The position numbers and the translations under genes were made by a program. Below, in pieces: positions 1-7,088 of a stretch of DNA of 20,213 nt. Within the stretch, counting starts at the first letter, position 1, and each line of letters opens with the position of its first letter. The notes beneath the pieces are model-generated. The model made no database searches. It was not told where the DNA came from and worked only from the letters and a program-made list of their open reading frames with translations. Location: IMG/VR virus record IMGVR_UViG_3300035701_000368, positions 1 to 20,213 of that record; one strand, written 5' to 3'. The stretch comes from a virus.

Positions 1-528
1 GTTTTTGTTTATTATTTTGAGAACTATTTTTGTGGCGCTCAAGTAAGATTTATAAAAGAAAGAGTTACAGAGGATGGTGATGAATGGAAAATCACTACAC
101 TTCCTGGGACTCGGTTGGGATTATTGTTTGGACTATGGAATCAAGGTAAATTTTTTGCAAATATAAAGGCGGTAGTAGTTTGTGAAGGATACTTCAACGC
201 GCTCGCGCTTCAACAAGCGTTTAATATTAAGTATGGCGGTATTTCTAATAATCCCTGGAAGTTCATTTGCACTTCTGGCTCTGGCGTCTCCGACCATCAG
301 GCGGAAACTCTCAAAGTTCTTAAAGAACAAGGATACAAAGTCATCGGAGCCTTCGACCTTGACGAAGCAGGAATAGCTGGCATCAAGAAAATGACAGATA
401 ACGAATGTTTGACTCATTATGCTTTTACTGGTGAAACTAGTATCGATTGGAACGATATTTTAAAAAGAGAAGGACATGGAGCTCTTGCTAATTTATTTAT
501 TAAAAATATTGAAAAGTATGAAAAATAA
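1..528 (+). CDS. DNA primase, C-terminal part with Toprim domain (5' end outside the window)
   Basis: Partial gene. The frame is open from base 1 and ends with TAA at 526-528, giving 175 visible codons. The Toprim signature of primases is clear: a CEGYFNALAL block with the conserved acidic Glu at 184-186, then the GAFDLDEAG block with the two metal-binding aspartates at 355-357 and 361-363. Near the end is a DWNDIL block, common in phage and plasmid Toprim primases just after the catalytic core. The family makes RNA primers for DNA replication. Only about 55 codons follow the DLDEAG motif, so no helicase domain is attached at this end; zinc-binding and catalytic N-terminal parts would lie upstream. 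An internal TTG at 115 could serve as a start, but the homologous-looking frame before it argues against it. The next gene starts inside the last 11 bases. Confidence 0.85.
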   Translation, partial: VFVYYFENYFCGAQVRFIKERVTEDGDEWKITTLPGTRLGLLFGLWNQGKFFANIKAVVVCEGYFNALALQQAFNIKYGGISNNPWKFICTSGSGVSDHQAETLKVLKEQGYKVIGAFDLDEAGIAGIKKMTDNECLTHYAFTGETSIDWNDILKREGHGALANLFIKNIEKYEK

Positions 529-1138
529 CTTAACAAAACAACAAAAACTTCTTATTAGAAGGAATAAATATCAGGCCTCTATAAAGAAGTGTATTATCTG
601 TTGTATAGATTTTACAGTTAAAGCAAATGCTAAAAATGCTAAAATTTGCTTCTCCAGTAAGTGTAAAAAAGAAAGAGCAAAACTTAAAAAAGAGAAATTA
701 AAGAAATTAACATATAAAAATTGTGCAATATGCAGCGTTACTTTTATAGCTATAGGTAATACAACCACTTGCTCATCCAACTGTTCAAATATTAAGGTTT
801 TAAATAGAGTTAATAATCGCTACAATACAGATATTAACTTCAAACTAGCAGATATCTTAAGAAGTAGATTAGGACATGCCATTAAAAATGATCAAAAAAT
901 AGGTTCAGCTGTTAATGATCTTGGCTGCTCTATCCCTAAACTAAAAATTTACCTAGAATCCTTATTTCAGTTAGGGATGTCATGGGATAATTACGGCTTT
1001 AGAGGTTGGCATATTGATCATATAGAGCCATTATCAAAATTTAATTTATTAAATCGAGATGAATTGCTTATAGCTTGTCATTATACAAATCTTCAACCAC
1101 TATGGTGGCAAGATAATATTAAGAAAAGTAATAAATAG
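518..1138 (+). CDS. HNH homing endonuclease with two N-terminal zinc fingers
   Basis: Free-standing HNH nuclease of 206 aa. Two Cys4 fingers come first (C25, C28, C44, C49 and C69, C72, C85, C89), separated by a very Lys-rich helix. The C-terminal half has the DLGCS block, the GMSWDNYG block and the HNH core WHIDHIEPL (D167, H168), then TNLQPLW (N191) and a final DN (N200). This order is typical of phage HNH homing endonucleases, which cut DNA near their own gene and spread into genomes lacking it. I chose the ATG at 518, which overlaps the primase stop by 11 bases; an ATG at 476 would add a hydrophobic stretch that is simply the primase sequence in another frame. The SD for 518 is weak. The gene is visibly AT-richer than the primase and ends directly against the next ATG. 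The second HNH gene at 16693-17271 shares its C-terminal half but not its fingers. Confidence 0.88.
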   Translation: MKNNLTKQQKLLIRRNKYQASIKKCIICCIDFTVKANAKNAKICFSSKCKKERAKLKKEKLKKLTYKNCAICSVTFIAIGNTTTCSSNCSNIKVLNRVNNRYNTDINFKLADILRSRLGHAIKNDQKIGSAVNDLGCSIPKLKIYLESLFQLGMSWDNYGFRGWHIDHIEPLSKFNLLNRDELLIACHYTNLQPLWWQDNIKKSNK

Positions 1139-1516
1139 ATGTCAATTAAATCAAAACTCTTAGAAGAGATAGAGGCTAAAGCACAAAAGATTCGTGAGAA
1201 ACGAATTGAAGCCGCATCTAATAAGACCATAGAAGTTGCCGTATTTGAGTTCTTTAAAAATATAGAAGAATCTAGAAAAATTCACAATAACGAGCACTAT
1301 GATTCTGTGTTGTTTACAAAGGCCAGGTCGTCTCTGCAAGAGAGGCTAAGAGGATTTGATAGTAGAGTTAAATTTGCTGTGGAATATAATCCAACTGTTG
1401 TCTTTGACGAGAATACTGTTCGTGGTGTCACTGTCTGGTGGTCACAAGCATATATCAAGAAGCACAACGTAGATCCTTCTCTATATATAGATGTCAGTCA
1501 AATGTTATTTATTTAA
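1139..1516 (+). CDS. Hypothetical protein of 125 aa
   Basis: I do not recognise this protein. It starts with ATG immediately after the TAG of the HNH gene, so it is probably translated by coupling or, before the endonuclease arrived, followed the primase directly. No good ribosome binding site is visible. The first 60 residues are charged and likely helical (KLLEEIEAKAQKIREKR), followed by a mixed region with LQERLRGFDSRVKFAVEY and a C-terminal VTVWWSQAYIKKHN stretch. There is no signal peptide or membrane segment. Its position after a primase suggests a DNA metabolism gene cluster, but this is context only. Its last 12 bases overlap the end of the opposing 78-aa gene. Confidence 0.7.
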   Translation: MSIKSKLLEEIEAKAQKIREKRIEAASNKTIEVAVFEFFKNIEESRKIHNNEHYDSVLFTKARSSLQERLRGFDSRVKFAVEYNPTVVFDENTVRGVTVWWSQAYIKKHNVDPSLYIDVSQMLFI

Positions 1517-1741
1517 ATCGTAGGTTCTATTATGCTCTTCGATTAGAGCGTCAGCTATTGTTAAAGCATAGTTTGCTCTTTCATTAGGATTCATACTTAA
1601 GGTATTAGGAATATGTCCTATAACTTGGGCAGCAATCATTAGACGAATTGGTGCCCCTTTAGATTTACGCTTAACCATTCCGTCATTATAGGATTCCATG
1701 ACAATATTTGGCTCTACGGGATCATTCTTATGTACTTTCAT
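1505..1741 (-). CDS. Hypothetical protein of 78 aa, last gene of the minus-strand operon
   Basis: Small protein with no recognised family. It begins with a charged region (MKVHKNDPVEPNIVMESYNDG), then a basic patch (KRKSKGAPIRL) and two predicted helices containing MIAAQVIGHIPNTL and ERANYALTIADALIEEHN. It lies 3 bases downstream of the 128-aa gene, so the two are probably cotranscribed. No strong SD is visible. Its 3' end runs into the end of the convergent plus-strand gene, the stop codons overlapping by 12 bases. Small size and unknown function make the call depend mainly on tight spacing and a clean frame. Confidence 0.65.
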   Translation of the reverse strand: MKVHKNDPVEPNIVMESYNDGMVKRKSKGAPIRLMIAAQVIGHIPNTLSMNPNERANYALTIADALIEEHNRTYDLNK

Positions 1742-1744
1742 AAT

Positions 1745-2131
1745 TTACTCTGAGACAACTTTCTGTAAATATTGCATTGAAAGAGCATCAACTTTAAGAT
1801 TAGCTATTGCTGATAATTTAATATCTGGTACTTCAACTTCTTGATTCAATAACTCTTCTACTTCTTTGATGGCGGAAACCTTATCTGCATCACTCTTAAA
1901 TTCAATTTGACCCTTATCATCAGATTCAAAAGATCCATCCTCTTTTAAATTAGCAAACTTTTTAAGTGAGACATTTCTAGCTTTATCATATTCTAAAATA
2001 TGTTCATTAATCTTATTTTGAAGTTTAACAAGGCTCCATGATTGAAGAGCAGAAAGTTCCTGTTTACACACATCACTTAAAGCTAGTAAAAAACTATTAT
2101 CAATTAACTCTCTTAGTTTTACTTTGGCCAT
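1745..2131 (-). CDS. Small phage protein of 128 aa, possibly DUF1617-like
   Basis: A mostly helical, charged protein. It has a leucine-rich start (KVKLRELIDNSFLLALSDV), a lysine and asparagine helix (SLVKLQNKINEHILEYDKAR), a middle containing FANLKEDGSF, and an acidic helix (EVEELLNQEVEVPDIKLSAI). This layout, with a Tyr-x3-Arg in the first half, an E(D/E)G turn and a late LLNxEVEV helix, resembles small phage proteins of the DUF1617 type, whose role is unknown; I hold this link loosely. The start is well fixed: GAGGTGAT lies 5 bases before the ATG. It is the first gene after a 111-base gap that holds a possible promoter, so it may be expressed apart from the fibre genes upstream. Confidence 0.75.
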   Translation of the reverse strand: MAKVKLRELIDNSFLLALSDVCKQELSALQSWSLVKLQNKINEHILEYDKARNVSLKKFANLKEDGSFESDDKGQIEFKSDADKVSAIKEVEELLNQEVEVPDIKLSAIANLKVDALSMQYLQKVVSE

Positions 2132-2136
2132 AACAT

Positions 2137-2144
2137 ATCACCTC
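2137..2144 (-). promoter_or_regulatory. Strong ribosome binding site of the 128-aa gene
   Basis: GAGGTGAT on the minus strand, 5 bases before the ATG at 2131. It pairs with eight bases of a standard bacterial anti-SD and is one of the strongest sites in the window, which fixes the start of this gene. Confidence 0.8.
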
Positions 2145-2167
2145 TAAATTTAACACTATTAGAAGCA

Positions 2168-2197
2168 ATTATACTTAATAAGCATAAAACTAAGCAA
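2168..2197 (-). promoter_or_regulatory. Possible sigma70-type promoter before the 128-aa gene
   Basis: In the only sizeable non-coding gap of the minus operon there is a perfect -10 box TATAAT (2173-2168). A poor -35, TTGCTT (2197-2192), sits 18 bases upstream. Transcription would begin near 2161 and give a leader of about 30 bases ending in a strong SD. The gap is very AT-rich, so a chance TATAAT is quite possible. Confidence 0.4.
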
Positions 2198-2205
2198 AGC
2201 TCAGT
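2184..2205 (-). terminator. Weak hairpin with short T run after the fibre and chaperone genes
   Basis: On the minus strand ACTGAGC, a TTT loop and GCTTAGT form a 7-bp stem with one G-T pair (2205-2189), followed by TTTAT. It stands about 40 bases after the stop of the 148-aa gene, where an operon end or attenuation point would be reasonable. The stem is short and the T run poor, so read-through is likely. It overlaps the proposed -35 box. Confidence 0.35.
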
Positions 2206-2242
2206 AATTATTTCCTAAAATATTATATTTATCTTTGTATGT

Positions 2243-2689
2243 TTAAACTTCAGTTGGCTCTGTTGGCCACACAAATGTACTTACATTTAAAGCATCAACT
2301 AATGACATATCTGCTTTAAAGACTTCAGTTACATCTAATAGTGCTAAACGATAATTCTTTAACTCAGTTTTTTCACCAGCTGTCCAAGAATTTAAGAAAG
2401 CAATATTCACTAATTGATCACATCTAGTAAGTTTTTCAGAACGTGAACTTCGTAATTGATCTAATTTTGCTTCACGTTCACTTAGGGTGCGGGCATCTTG
2501 TAGATATTGATCTAAAATAGGTTGAAGATTTTGATCTAACCCTGCAACATCTAGAGCGATCTCAGCAGGTACTTCAATTCTTTGATATTGGAGACTTGAA
2601 TAAGGATTGCAGATCATTTGAGCAGATTCTGCTTGAATCCTTGCTGCAATTTGCTCTAAATTATTATCATAGATAAGAAAGTTTTTCAT
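2243..2689 (-). CDS. Tail-fibre assembly chaperone-like protein, 148 aa
   Basis: The second half follows the pattern of phage tail assembly chaperones (the Phage_tail_APC type): a helix containing KLDQLRSSRSEKLTRCDQLV, then NSWTAGEKTELKNYRLALLD, then a closing VWPTEP. In that family the block reads roughly LRxxRxxLLxxxD, then Y(R)xALRD, then VWPxxP. Such proteins sit right after fibre genes and help fibres fold or attach. The N-terminal half (NNLEQIAARIQAESAQMICN onward) is less typical. The start overlaps the stop of the preceding gene by one base (TAATG) and has AGGAG 9 bases upstream. Identification rests on motif order and position, not a search. Confidence 0.7.
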   Translation of the reverse strand: MKNFLIYDNNLEQIAARIQAESAQMICNPYSSLQYQRIEVPAEIALDVAGLDQNLQPILDQYLQDARTLSEREAKLDQLRSSRSEKLTRCDQLVNIAFLNSWTAGEKTELKNYRLALLDVTEVFKADMSLVDALNVSTFVWPTEPTEV

Positions 2690-3054
2690 TATTCATAACT
2701 CCTAGATAATGTCAATCCTGAAAATGCGTCATAAGCTTTAATGTCTTCAATAGTTGTTAGAGCATCTACGGCAGTTTGTGCATCTTCAGGAAGGTCTAGA
2801 AGTGCTGTGCGATCAGTAAGGAGTGCTACTGTACTTGAACTATCCTTTAGAGCTATAAGATAGACCTTATCATGAACGACCATCATTTCGTCTCTTTGTG
2901 AGCGAACTTCATCCATCTTATTCTTACGAGCAAGAATAAGCTCTTCTGTATCTACTTCTTCAGATGGAACTTCTGTGTATCCATCAGGAATAAACCCATT
3001 AGGAGAAACGAGAACCATTACATTATCTTCTGAATCTTTAATTAATTTTCTCAT
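2689..3054 (-). CDS. Tail-fibre assembly chaperone-like protein, 121 aa
   Basis: Small acidic protein between the 747-aa fibre gene and the 148-aa chaperone-like gene, joined to both by TAATG stop-start overlaps. The N-terminal 30 residues look like a small beta domain (VMVLVSPNGFIPDGYTEVP). The rest contains ARKNKMDEVRSQRDEMM, a VYLIALKDSS stretch and TDRTALLDLPEDAQTAVDAL. The spacing of the Arg-rich helix and the R-x2-LLDLP turn recalls the LRxxRD...YRQALRDLP pattern of fibre assembly proteins, but with a KV-x-L insert. It may be a diverged partner of the 148-aa protein, or an attachment protein. GAGGAG lies 8 bases before the ATG, within the last codons of the fibre gene. Confidence 0.6.
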   Translation of the reverse strand: MRKLIKDSEDNVMVLVSPNGFIPDGYTEVPSEEVDTEELILARKNKMDEVRSQRDEMMVVHDKVYLIALKDSSSTVALLTDRTALLDLPEDAQTAVDALTTIEDIKAYDAFSGLTLSRSYE

Positions 3055-5297
3055 TATTCACTCTCCTCATCAGCAAGTTCACCAAAGAAAGCACACATAA
3101 AATCAATGTTTACGACACCTCCAGTGGTTGTGAAGGTACTATTCATTCTAACAGAGTTTGGTCTAACATTTAAGGCAGCCATTGCATAGAAATTTGTTGC
3201 TGCTGTGCGACCTGGACTAGACATAGCTACATAATTACTACTCTTAAATGGCTTCTCAAAAAATATATCATAATTTCCAGTACTTGCGTTAAGAACTGCA
3301 GATATATTATATGAAGAATATATAGTGTTGGCAACTCCATCAAACCATAACCAAGCCTTAGCCTTGCTCAAATCAACATTTCCAACATCTGTTTGTTTTG
3401 GAAATGAGACAGCAGGTTTAAGAGCTAGGGAACCACGTTTTGTGTTTGGATAGTGTATTGGTGTGATAATATCGAATGCTTGATTGGCAAAGTTACCGAC
3501 CCCTACAGATCGAGTTACAGTTACTGTATGGAAACCTAAATTTAGACCAGATATATAAATCCCATTAGCAGCCGTAGATGTAACATTAGTTACCAAGGTT
3601 CCTGTAGAGGCCGTCCATGAGGTTACTCCTGTTCCATAAAAACTAGAGTTAGTGGAAACGGCTCCAGTCCATCCTGCTCCAATTGTTGGTGTAGCATTGC
3701 TTGTGGAGAAATTTGTCGCTCCATCAATACTTACTTGCCAAGTTGCTGTGGTGCCTGGATTCACAAAGCGCCATTCTAATCCAGTTCCATAAAACACATA
3801 TTTAAAGGAATCTGTCGCTACGGAAGACTGAATGTGAGTACCATCTATACCATCTAATACACTCAGTGAAGCGGCCCAAGTTCCTATATATGTAAATTCT
3901 CTATTAGAAATTTTTCTTAAAACACCAGAGGCAATTTTATCTATTCCAGCAGTACCATTTGCATAATTCCCCATCAAATAATATTCGCCAATCTCTACTG
4001 CATCTGTTGGAATAGATGGTTTTTTAGGACCGTAAATAATGTAATCTTCCGTAAATATTGTATCTGCTGTAGTTTGAGAGAATCGAACAGTGTGAGTTCC
4101 ATAAGGAAGACCAGAAACAATTTTTACAATTTTATTACCATCAGTTCCAGTAGTTGAAATAGTTCCAATAGAAGTACCATCTACAAGAAATGTAGTGACC
4201 CTAGATACACCATCATTAGCTGAAACAAAAATATCTAACCCAGTCCCTACAAAAGTTAGAGAAAGAAACCCAGCCGTAGTAGCCCTAACTGATTGACTTG
4301 TTACTCCTGTAGTAATAGCATTAGAACCAACTAAAGTAGTTGTTCCATTATCTAGGGTGAAGGCTCTATTAGAAGCAGTGGTTAACGTACTAAAATCATC
4401 AGCTCTATTAGCTCCAAACTCTCTGAAGTTAATTCTACGAATTACTTCTTCATTGATATGGTCTGCTGAAGTTAAATTAGCCTGTGCTCCATTAGTCTGC
4501 TGAATAACTTTACCAATGCGACCATCTTTTAAGTAAGTAACTACTCGTCCACCACGACCATTAAGAACTGGAGAGCCATCAAAGCCTGAATTATAAGCGG
4601 TAGTTGTAGCTGTTCCAATGACTTCTTTTCTACCAGCACTTACAATTTCACCTTTAGGAATGTTGATTGAGGTTGATTCATTTAGGATTTCAAATCCATA
4701 AGTGTTTAAATAGAAGTTGAATCCAGCAAGACGAATTTTTACTGTATGAGTTCCTAAAGCTAGTCCTGAAGTTGCGCTTAAAATTTGATTAGGAGTATAA
4801 TTTCTAGAATTTAATACTGAACTACCTACAGGGTAAATATTAGCGCCTTCGGCTCCTCCATCAACAGATACTCTATAGTCAGTAACTATAGTTCCACCTA
4901 TAAGAGTCATTAAATTAAGTCCAGTGCCGTAAAAAGTTATTTCTATAAAATCATTTACAGTTTGAGTAATAGGTCTTGTTGAGCCTATTGAATCAGAAAA
5001 ATTACTCCAACTGCCTACAAACCTAACTCTATCATCTCCATTATCTAGTTTCCAAACTTGTTCTCCAGCAGCGCCTTTTTCATTTACAGCAAGTTTAATA
5101 GACTTAGTGTGAAGTCTCTCAATGCCCATTGCTGGACGAAGAGTTTTAGAAGGGTCTCTCATCTGTCTGGTGTTTCCAGATAAATCAGTAATAGTAGTAG
5201 ATGGAACAGCGATCATTGGAGCTGATAGGTATGCGTCTTGAGTGTCAGACTGTATCTGACCCAGAGTCGTTAAGTTTTGTTTAGTTTGATTAGCCAT
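3054..5297 (-). CDS. Tail fibre protein with three YGTG modules and a receptor-binding-type tip, 747 aa
   Basis: Long beta-rich virion protein. After a short N-terminal peptide (MANQTKQNLTTLG) come three modules, each running from an (F/I)xGTW or DDG(T)TTL strand through (F)xGTGL, then VDG or SIDG, and ending in LxxGxHTV: about residues 93-185, 312-398 and 470-590. This layout resembles small carbohydrate-binding beta-sandwich domains, though that reading is mine. Residues from about 647 to the end carry a different domain starting KAWLWFDG and SSYNISAV, with a YDIFFEKPFKSSNYVAM block; it matches a C-terminal domain common in phage tail fibres (AWVNFxG, SYNVSS, YxVNFxxPMxxxNYxV). The first 600 residues are paralogous to residues 1600-2200 of the 2298-aa protein. 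The SD is AGGA, 8 bases ahead of ATG. It is probably an adhesin at the tail tip. Confidence 0.85.
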   Translation of the reverse strand: MANQTKQNLTTLGQIQSDTQDAYLSAPMIAVPSTTITDLSGNTRQMRDPSKTLRPAMGIERLHTKSIKLAVNEKGAAGEQVWKLDNGDDRVRFVGSWSNFSDSIGSTRPITQTVNDFIEITFYGTGLNLMTLIGGTIVTDYRVSVDGGAEGANIYPVGSSVLNSRNYTPNQILSATSGLALGTHTVKIRLAGFNFYLNTYGFEILNESTSINIPKGEIVSAGRKEVIGTATTTAYNSGFDGSPVLNGRGGRVVTYLKDGRIGKVIQQTNGAQANLTSADHINEEVIRRINFREFGANRADDFSTLTTASNRAFTLDNGTTTLVGSNAITTGVTSQSVRATTAGFLSLTFVGTGLDIFVSANDGVSRVTTFLVDGTSIGTISTTGTDGNKIVKIVSGLPYGTHTVRFSQTTADTIFTEDYIIYGPKKPSIPTDAVEIGEYYLMGNYANGTAGIDKIASGVLRKISNREFTYIGTWAASLSVLDGIDGTHIQSSVATDSFKYVFYGTGLEWRFVNPGTTATWQVSIDGATNFSTSNATPTIGAGWTGAVSTNSSFYGTGVTSWTASTGTLVTNVTSTAANGIYISGLNLGFHTVTVTRSVGVGNFANQAFDIITPIHYPNTKRGSLALKPAVSFPKQTDVGNVDLSKAKAWLWFDGVANTIYSSYNISAVLNASTGNYDIFFEKPFKSSNYVAMSSPGRTAATNFYAMAALNVRPNSVRMNSTFTTTGGVVNIDFMCAFFGELADEESE
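3063..3068 (-). promoter_or_regulatory. Ribosome binding site inside the last codons of the 747-aa fibre gene
   Basis: GAGGAG encodes Glu-Glu in the DEESE C-terminus of the fibre and stands 8 bases before the TAATG stop-start overlap that begins the 121-aa gene. Confidence 0.75.
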
Positions 5298-5319
5298 AAT
5301 TTATCCTATCGTCTCCATA

Positions 5320-6402
5320 TTAAAATCTCGCATCTGCTGTGAAGTGAAATCTGATTGCTGCTCTTACGTTAACTGTTGACGTTCCTATAGTAGCTGCGTT
5401 TCTTCCTATTGCTTCGTATGTGGCTGCTCGATCAGTTCCACCGTCATTTATCTGATTAATTGTAGCTGTCAAATTACTATAAGCTACAATAGTGGGAATA
5501 GCTCGTTTAGATTGTCTAAAATAAGCTGTAAAATAAGATGGGTTATTGTTTGCACCAGCTCCGTGACTATATCCTACCATTCCAATATTTGTAACTGTTC
5601 CTGGAGTTACATCAGTGTCATAACTTTTTTCAAAATATCTCTGAGTCATTGATACTTCATCTTGAAAGTTTCTTCCAGCTCTATTTAAGCTATATCCACT
5701 AGCTGTTAAAGCAGTCCAATCTCCAGGCAAAACCATAACTCCAGCAATGCTAAAATCATGAGTGGTTCCAGTTAACCAAGTAGTGTCTTCTCCTATACCA
5801 CTAGAAAAGTTACCAGCTACCCAAGAACCTAGAGTAGAAGTTTGAAAAGTAGAACCTGTTACGATATCCCAACCAATAATTATTCCTGCTCCATTAGTTC
5901 TGTCTAAAGTTCCAGGACAAGAAGATAGAGGAGCTACTCTTAGAACCTTAAGCTCCCAAGTGTTTGCTGCTGCTATATTATATTGCTGAACGTAAGAGTG
6001 AGTTGAAGTTGCGTTTCTAATAGACATACTGCGATTAGAAGCTACGCTAGACTTTACCCAAAAAATAACTGAAAATTCTTTATTGATTAGACTTTGTATA
6101 TCGTAACCCTCTACATGATAGTGCATGATTTGTCTAGTGCCAAAAGCTAAGGCTCCAGCGGCTGTTTTAGATACTTGATTAGAAAAGGGAATATTTGTTC
6201 CAGCTGGAACAGAAGCTTGTCTAGAGTTCGTAATAGTCACGCCCGAAGAGATGTTGTTATATTGAAATAAAACAGAGCCATAAGCCGAAGTATTGTTGGC
6301 AATAGAACGAGAGGTGCTTTCAGGCCATATTTCGTGTCCACTATCAATAACGATGTTTGGTTCTAGCCGATTCAGCCTAGGACTTAAATTTTGCTTAGCC
6401 AT
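5320..6402 (-). CDS. Tail fibre or adhesin protein, 360 aa
   Basis: Beta-rich protein. It begins MAKQNLSPRLNRLEPNI, sharing the QNL peptide with its neighbours. Residues from about 20 to 240 look like a jelly-roll of the carbohydrate-binding type (FSVIFWVKSSVASNRS, TWELKVLRV, GSWVAGNF, FSIAGVMVLPGDW). Near residue 245 is the block FQDEVSMTQRYFEKSYD. The E-x3-(C/T)QRYxEKS pattern is frequent in C-terminal parts of phage tail fibres, where a small sandwich domain follows, as here (TAYFRQSKRAIPTIVAY, then VRAAIRFHFTADARF). I infer a receptor-binding or accessory fibre. GGAGAA stands 5 bases before the ATG, inside the last codons of the upstream GIY-YIG gene, and the two genes overlap by 8 bases. 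Confidence 0.82.
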   Translation of the reverse strand: MAKQNLSPRLNRLEPNIVIDSGHEIWPESTSRSIANNTSAYGSVLFQYNNISSGVTITNSRQASVPAGTNIPFSNQVSKTAAGALAFGTRQIMHYHVEGYDIQSLINKEFSVIFWVKSSVASNRSMSIRNATSTHSYVQQYNIAAANTWELKVLRVAPLSSCPGTLDRTNGAGIIIGWDIVTGSTFQTSTLGSWVAGNFSSGIGEDTTWLTGTTHDFSIAGVMVLPGDWTALTASGYSLNRAGRNFQDEVSMTQRYFEKSYDTDVTPGTVTNIGMVGYSHGAGANNNPSYFTAYFRQSKRAIPTIVAYSNLTATINQINDGGTDRAATYEAIGRNAATIGTSTVNVRAAIRFHFTADARF

Positions 6403-7087
6403 TGATATTCTCCAAATATTTAAAGGTATATCCCTTTATAGTCTTATAATTCTTTTTGCCCTTTAAATGTTTCATTAAATTAGATCTATCTAAATTCATT
6501 TCTTTAGCGGCTTCTCTGGTTGTTCTAAAAACCTTATTAGTCTCATTACAAATTAAAGATTTAATCTTAAATTCTTGATGTTTAGAAATTCTTTCCTTTT
6601 CTTCTTGAGATAATTTAATGCCTTTTCTATGAGCTGAATTTCCTTTATGAGGCACTCTGAGAGATTTTTTATGCTCTTCTGTAAGTTTTTTACCAGTTAA
6701 CGCTTTTCTTATTTTATCAGAAGTTTCTTTAGAGACGACTCTTCCTGGATTGCCTTCGCCTCCTGTCGTTAGATTTGTCAGTTTAGCGCCTTCAGATTTA
6801 TATTTAGCAATAAATTCAATTTCCTTCTTAGCCAATTCTTCTTTGGAGCATTCTGTCAATACAGTAATAATTGGAGTTCCACCTTTGTCCATAACTGAAT
6901 TAATCCAGTTATACAGATAGGTTTTTTTAGCCCTGCTTCCAAGCTTGAGGTGTTGTCTAGGTCTATATATACCACAGCTACTCATACCTATATATCTAAG
7001 CTCGTCGGTAAATGGGTCAATAAGACCGTAAATCAAGCATCGACCTTGTTGTCCTCTTGGTTTTCTAGGCGTAAGGTTTTGTTTCAT
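6395..7087 (-). CDS. GIY-YIG homing endonuclease with NUMOD-type DNA-binding tail
   Basis: Protein of 230 aa. The nuclease domain has LIYGLIDPFTDELRYIG (Y20, Y32, G34), an Arg-rich RPRQHL helix (R42, R44, H46), the metal-binding Glu candidate in KKEIEFI (E89) and a TNLTTGGEG block. Then come NUMOD3-like basic repeats (SDKIRKALTGKK, EEHKKSLR, HKGNSAHRKG) and a C-terminal helix-turn-helix-like NUMOD1 region (VFRTTREAAKEMNLDRSNL). This is the domain order of phage GIY-YIG homing enzymes such as I-TevI and the Seg proteins. I start it at the ATG at 7087, with AGGTG 6 bases upstream; a GTG at 7096 is too close to any SD. The first eight residues, MKQNLTPR, match the start of neighbouring fibre proteins, not nucleases. 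It begins one base after the upstream stop and overlaps the next gene by 8 bases. Confidence 0.92.
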   Translation of the reverse strand: MKQNLTPRKPRGQQGRCLIYGLIDPFTDELRYIGMSSCGIYRPRQHLKLGSRAKKTYLYNWINSVMDKGGTPIITVLTECSKEELAKKEIEFIAKYKSEGAKLTNLTTGGEGNPGRVVSKETSDKIRKALTGKKLTEEHKKSLRVPHKGNSAHRKGIKLSQEEKERISKHQEFKIKSLICNETNKVFRTTREAAKEMNLDRSNLMKHLKGKKNYKTIKGYTFKYLENING

Positions 7088-7088
7088 A

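Larger units (their letters stand above)
2132..2242. other. Only sizeable non-coding gap of the window
   Basis: This 111-base, AT-rich space lies between the stop of the 148-aa gene and the start of the 128-aa gene. It holds the weak hairpin, the TATAAT box and the strong SD listed separately. No frame continues through it, and I see no tRNA-like or repeat structure. Confidence 0.7.

Noticed and set aside
181-360. GC-richer patch in the primase gene (81 of 180 bases G or C) as a sign of recent transfer
   Set aside because: The line 61-120 is equally GC-rich (28 of 60), so the patch is within local variation; conserved Toprim residues explain part of it.
476-517. Upstream ATG for the first HNH gene
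   Set aside because: The added residues MELLLIYLLKILKS are the primase coding sequence in another frame and lack any resemblance to the nuclease N-terminus.
1534-1549. GCTCT and AGAGC inverted repeat after the plus-strand stop
   Set aside because: Only a 5-bp stem, no T run after it on either strand, and it lies in the coding part of the 78-aa gene.
2226-2233. GATAAATA resembling a T4-type late promoter
   Set aside because: One mismatch from TATAAATA in very AT-rich DNA; no repeat of the motif before other structural genes, so chance is the simplest explanation.
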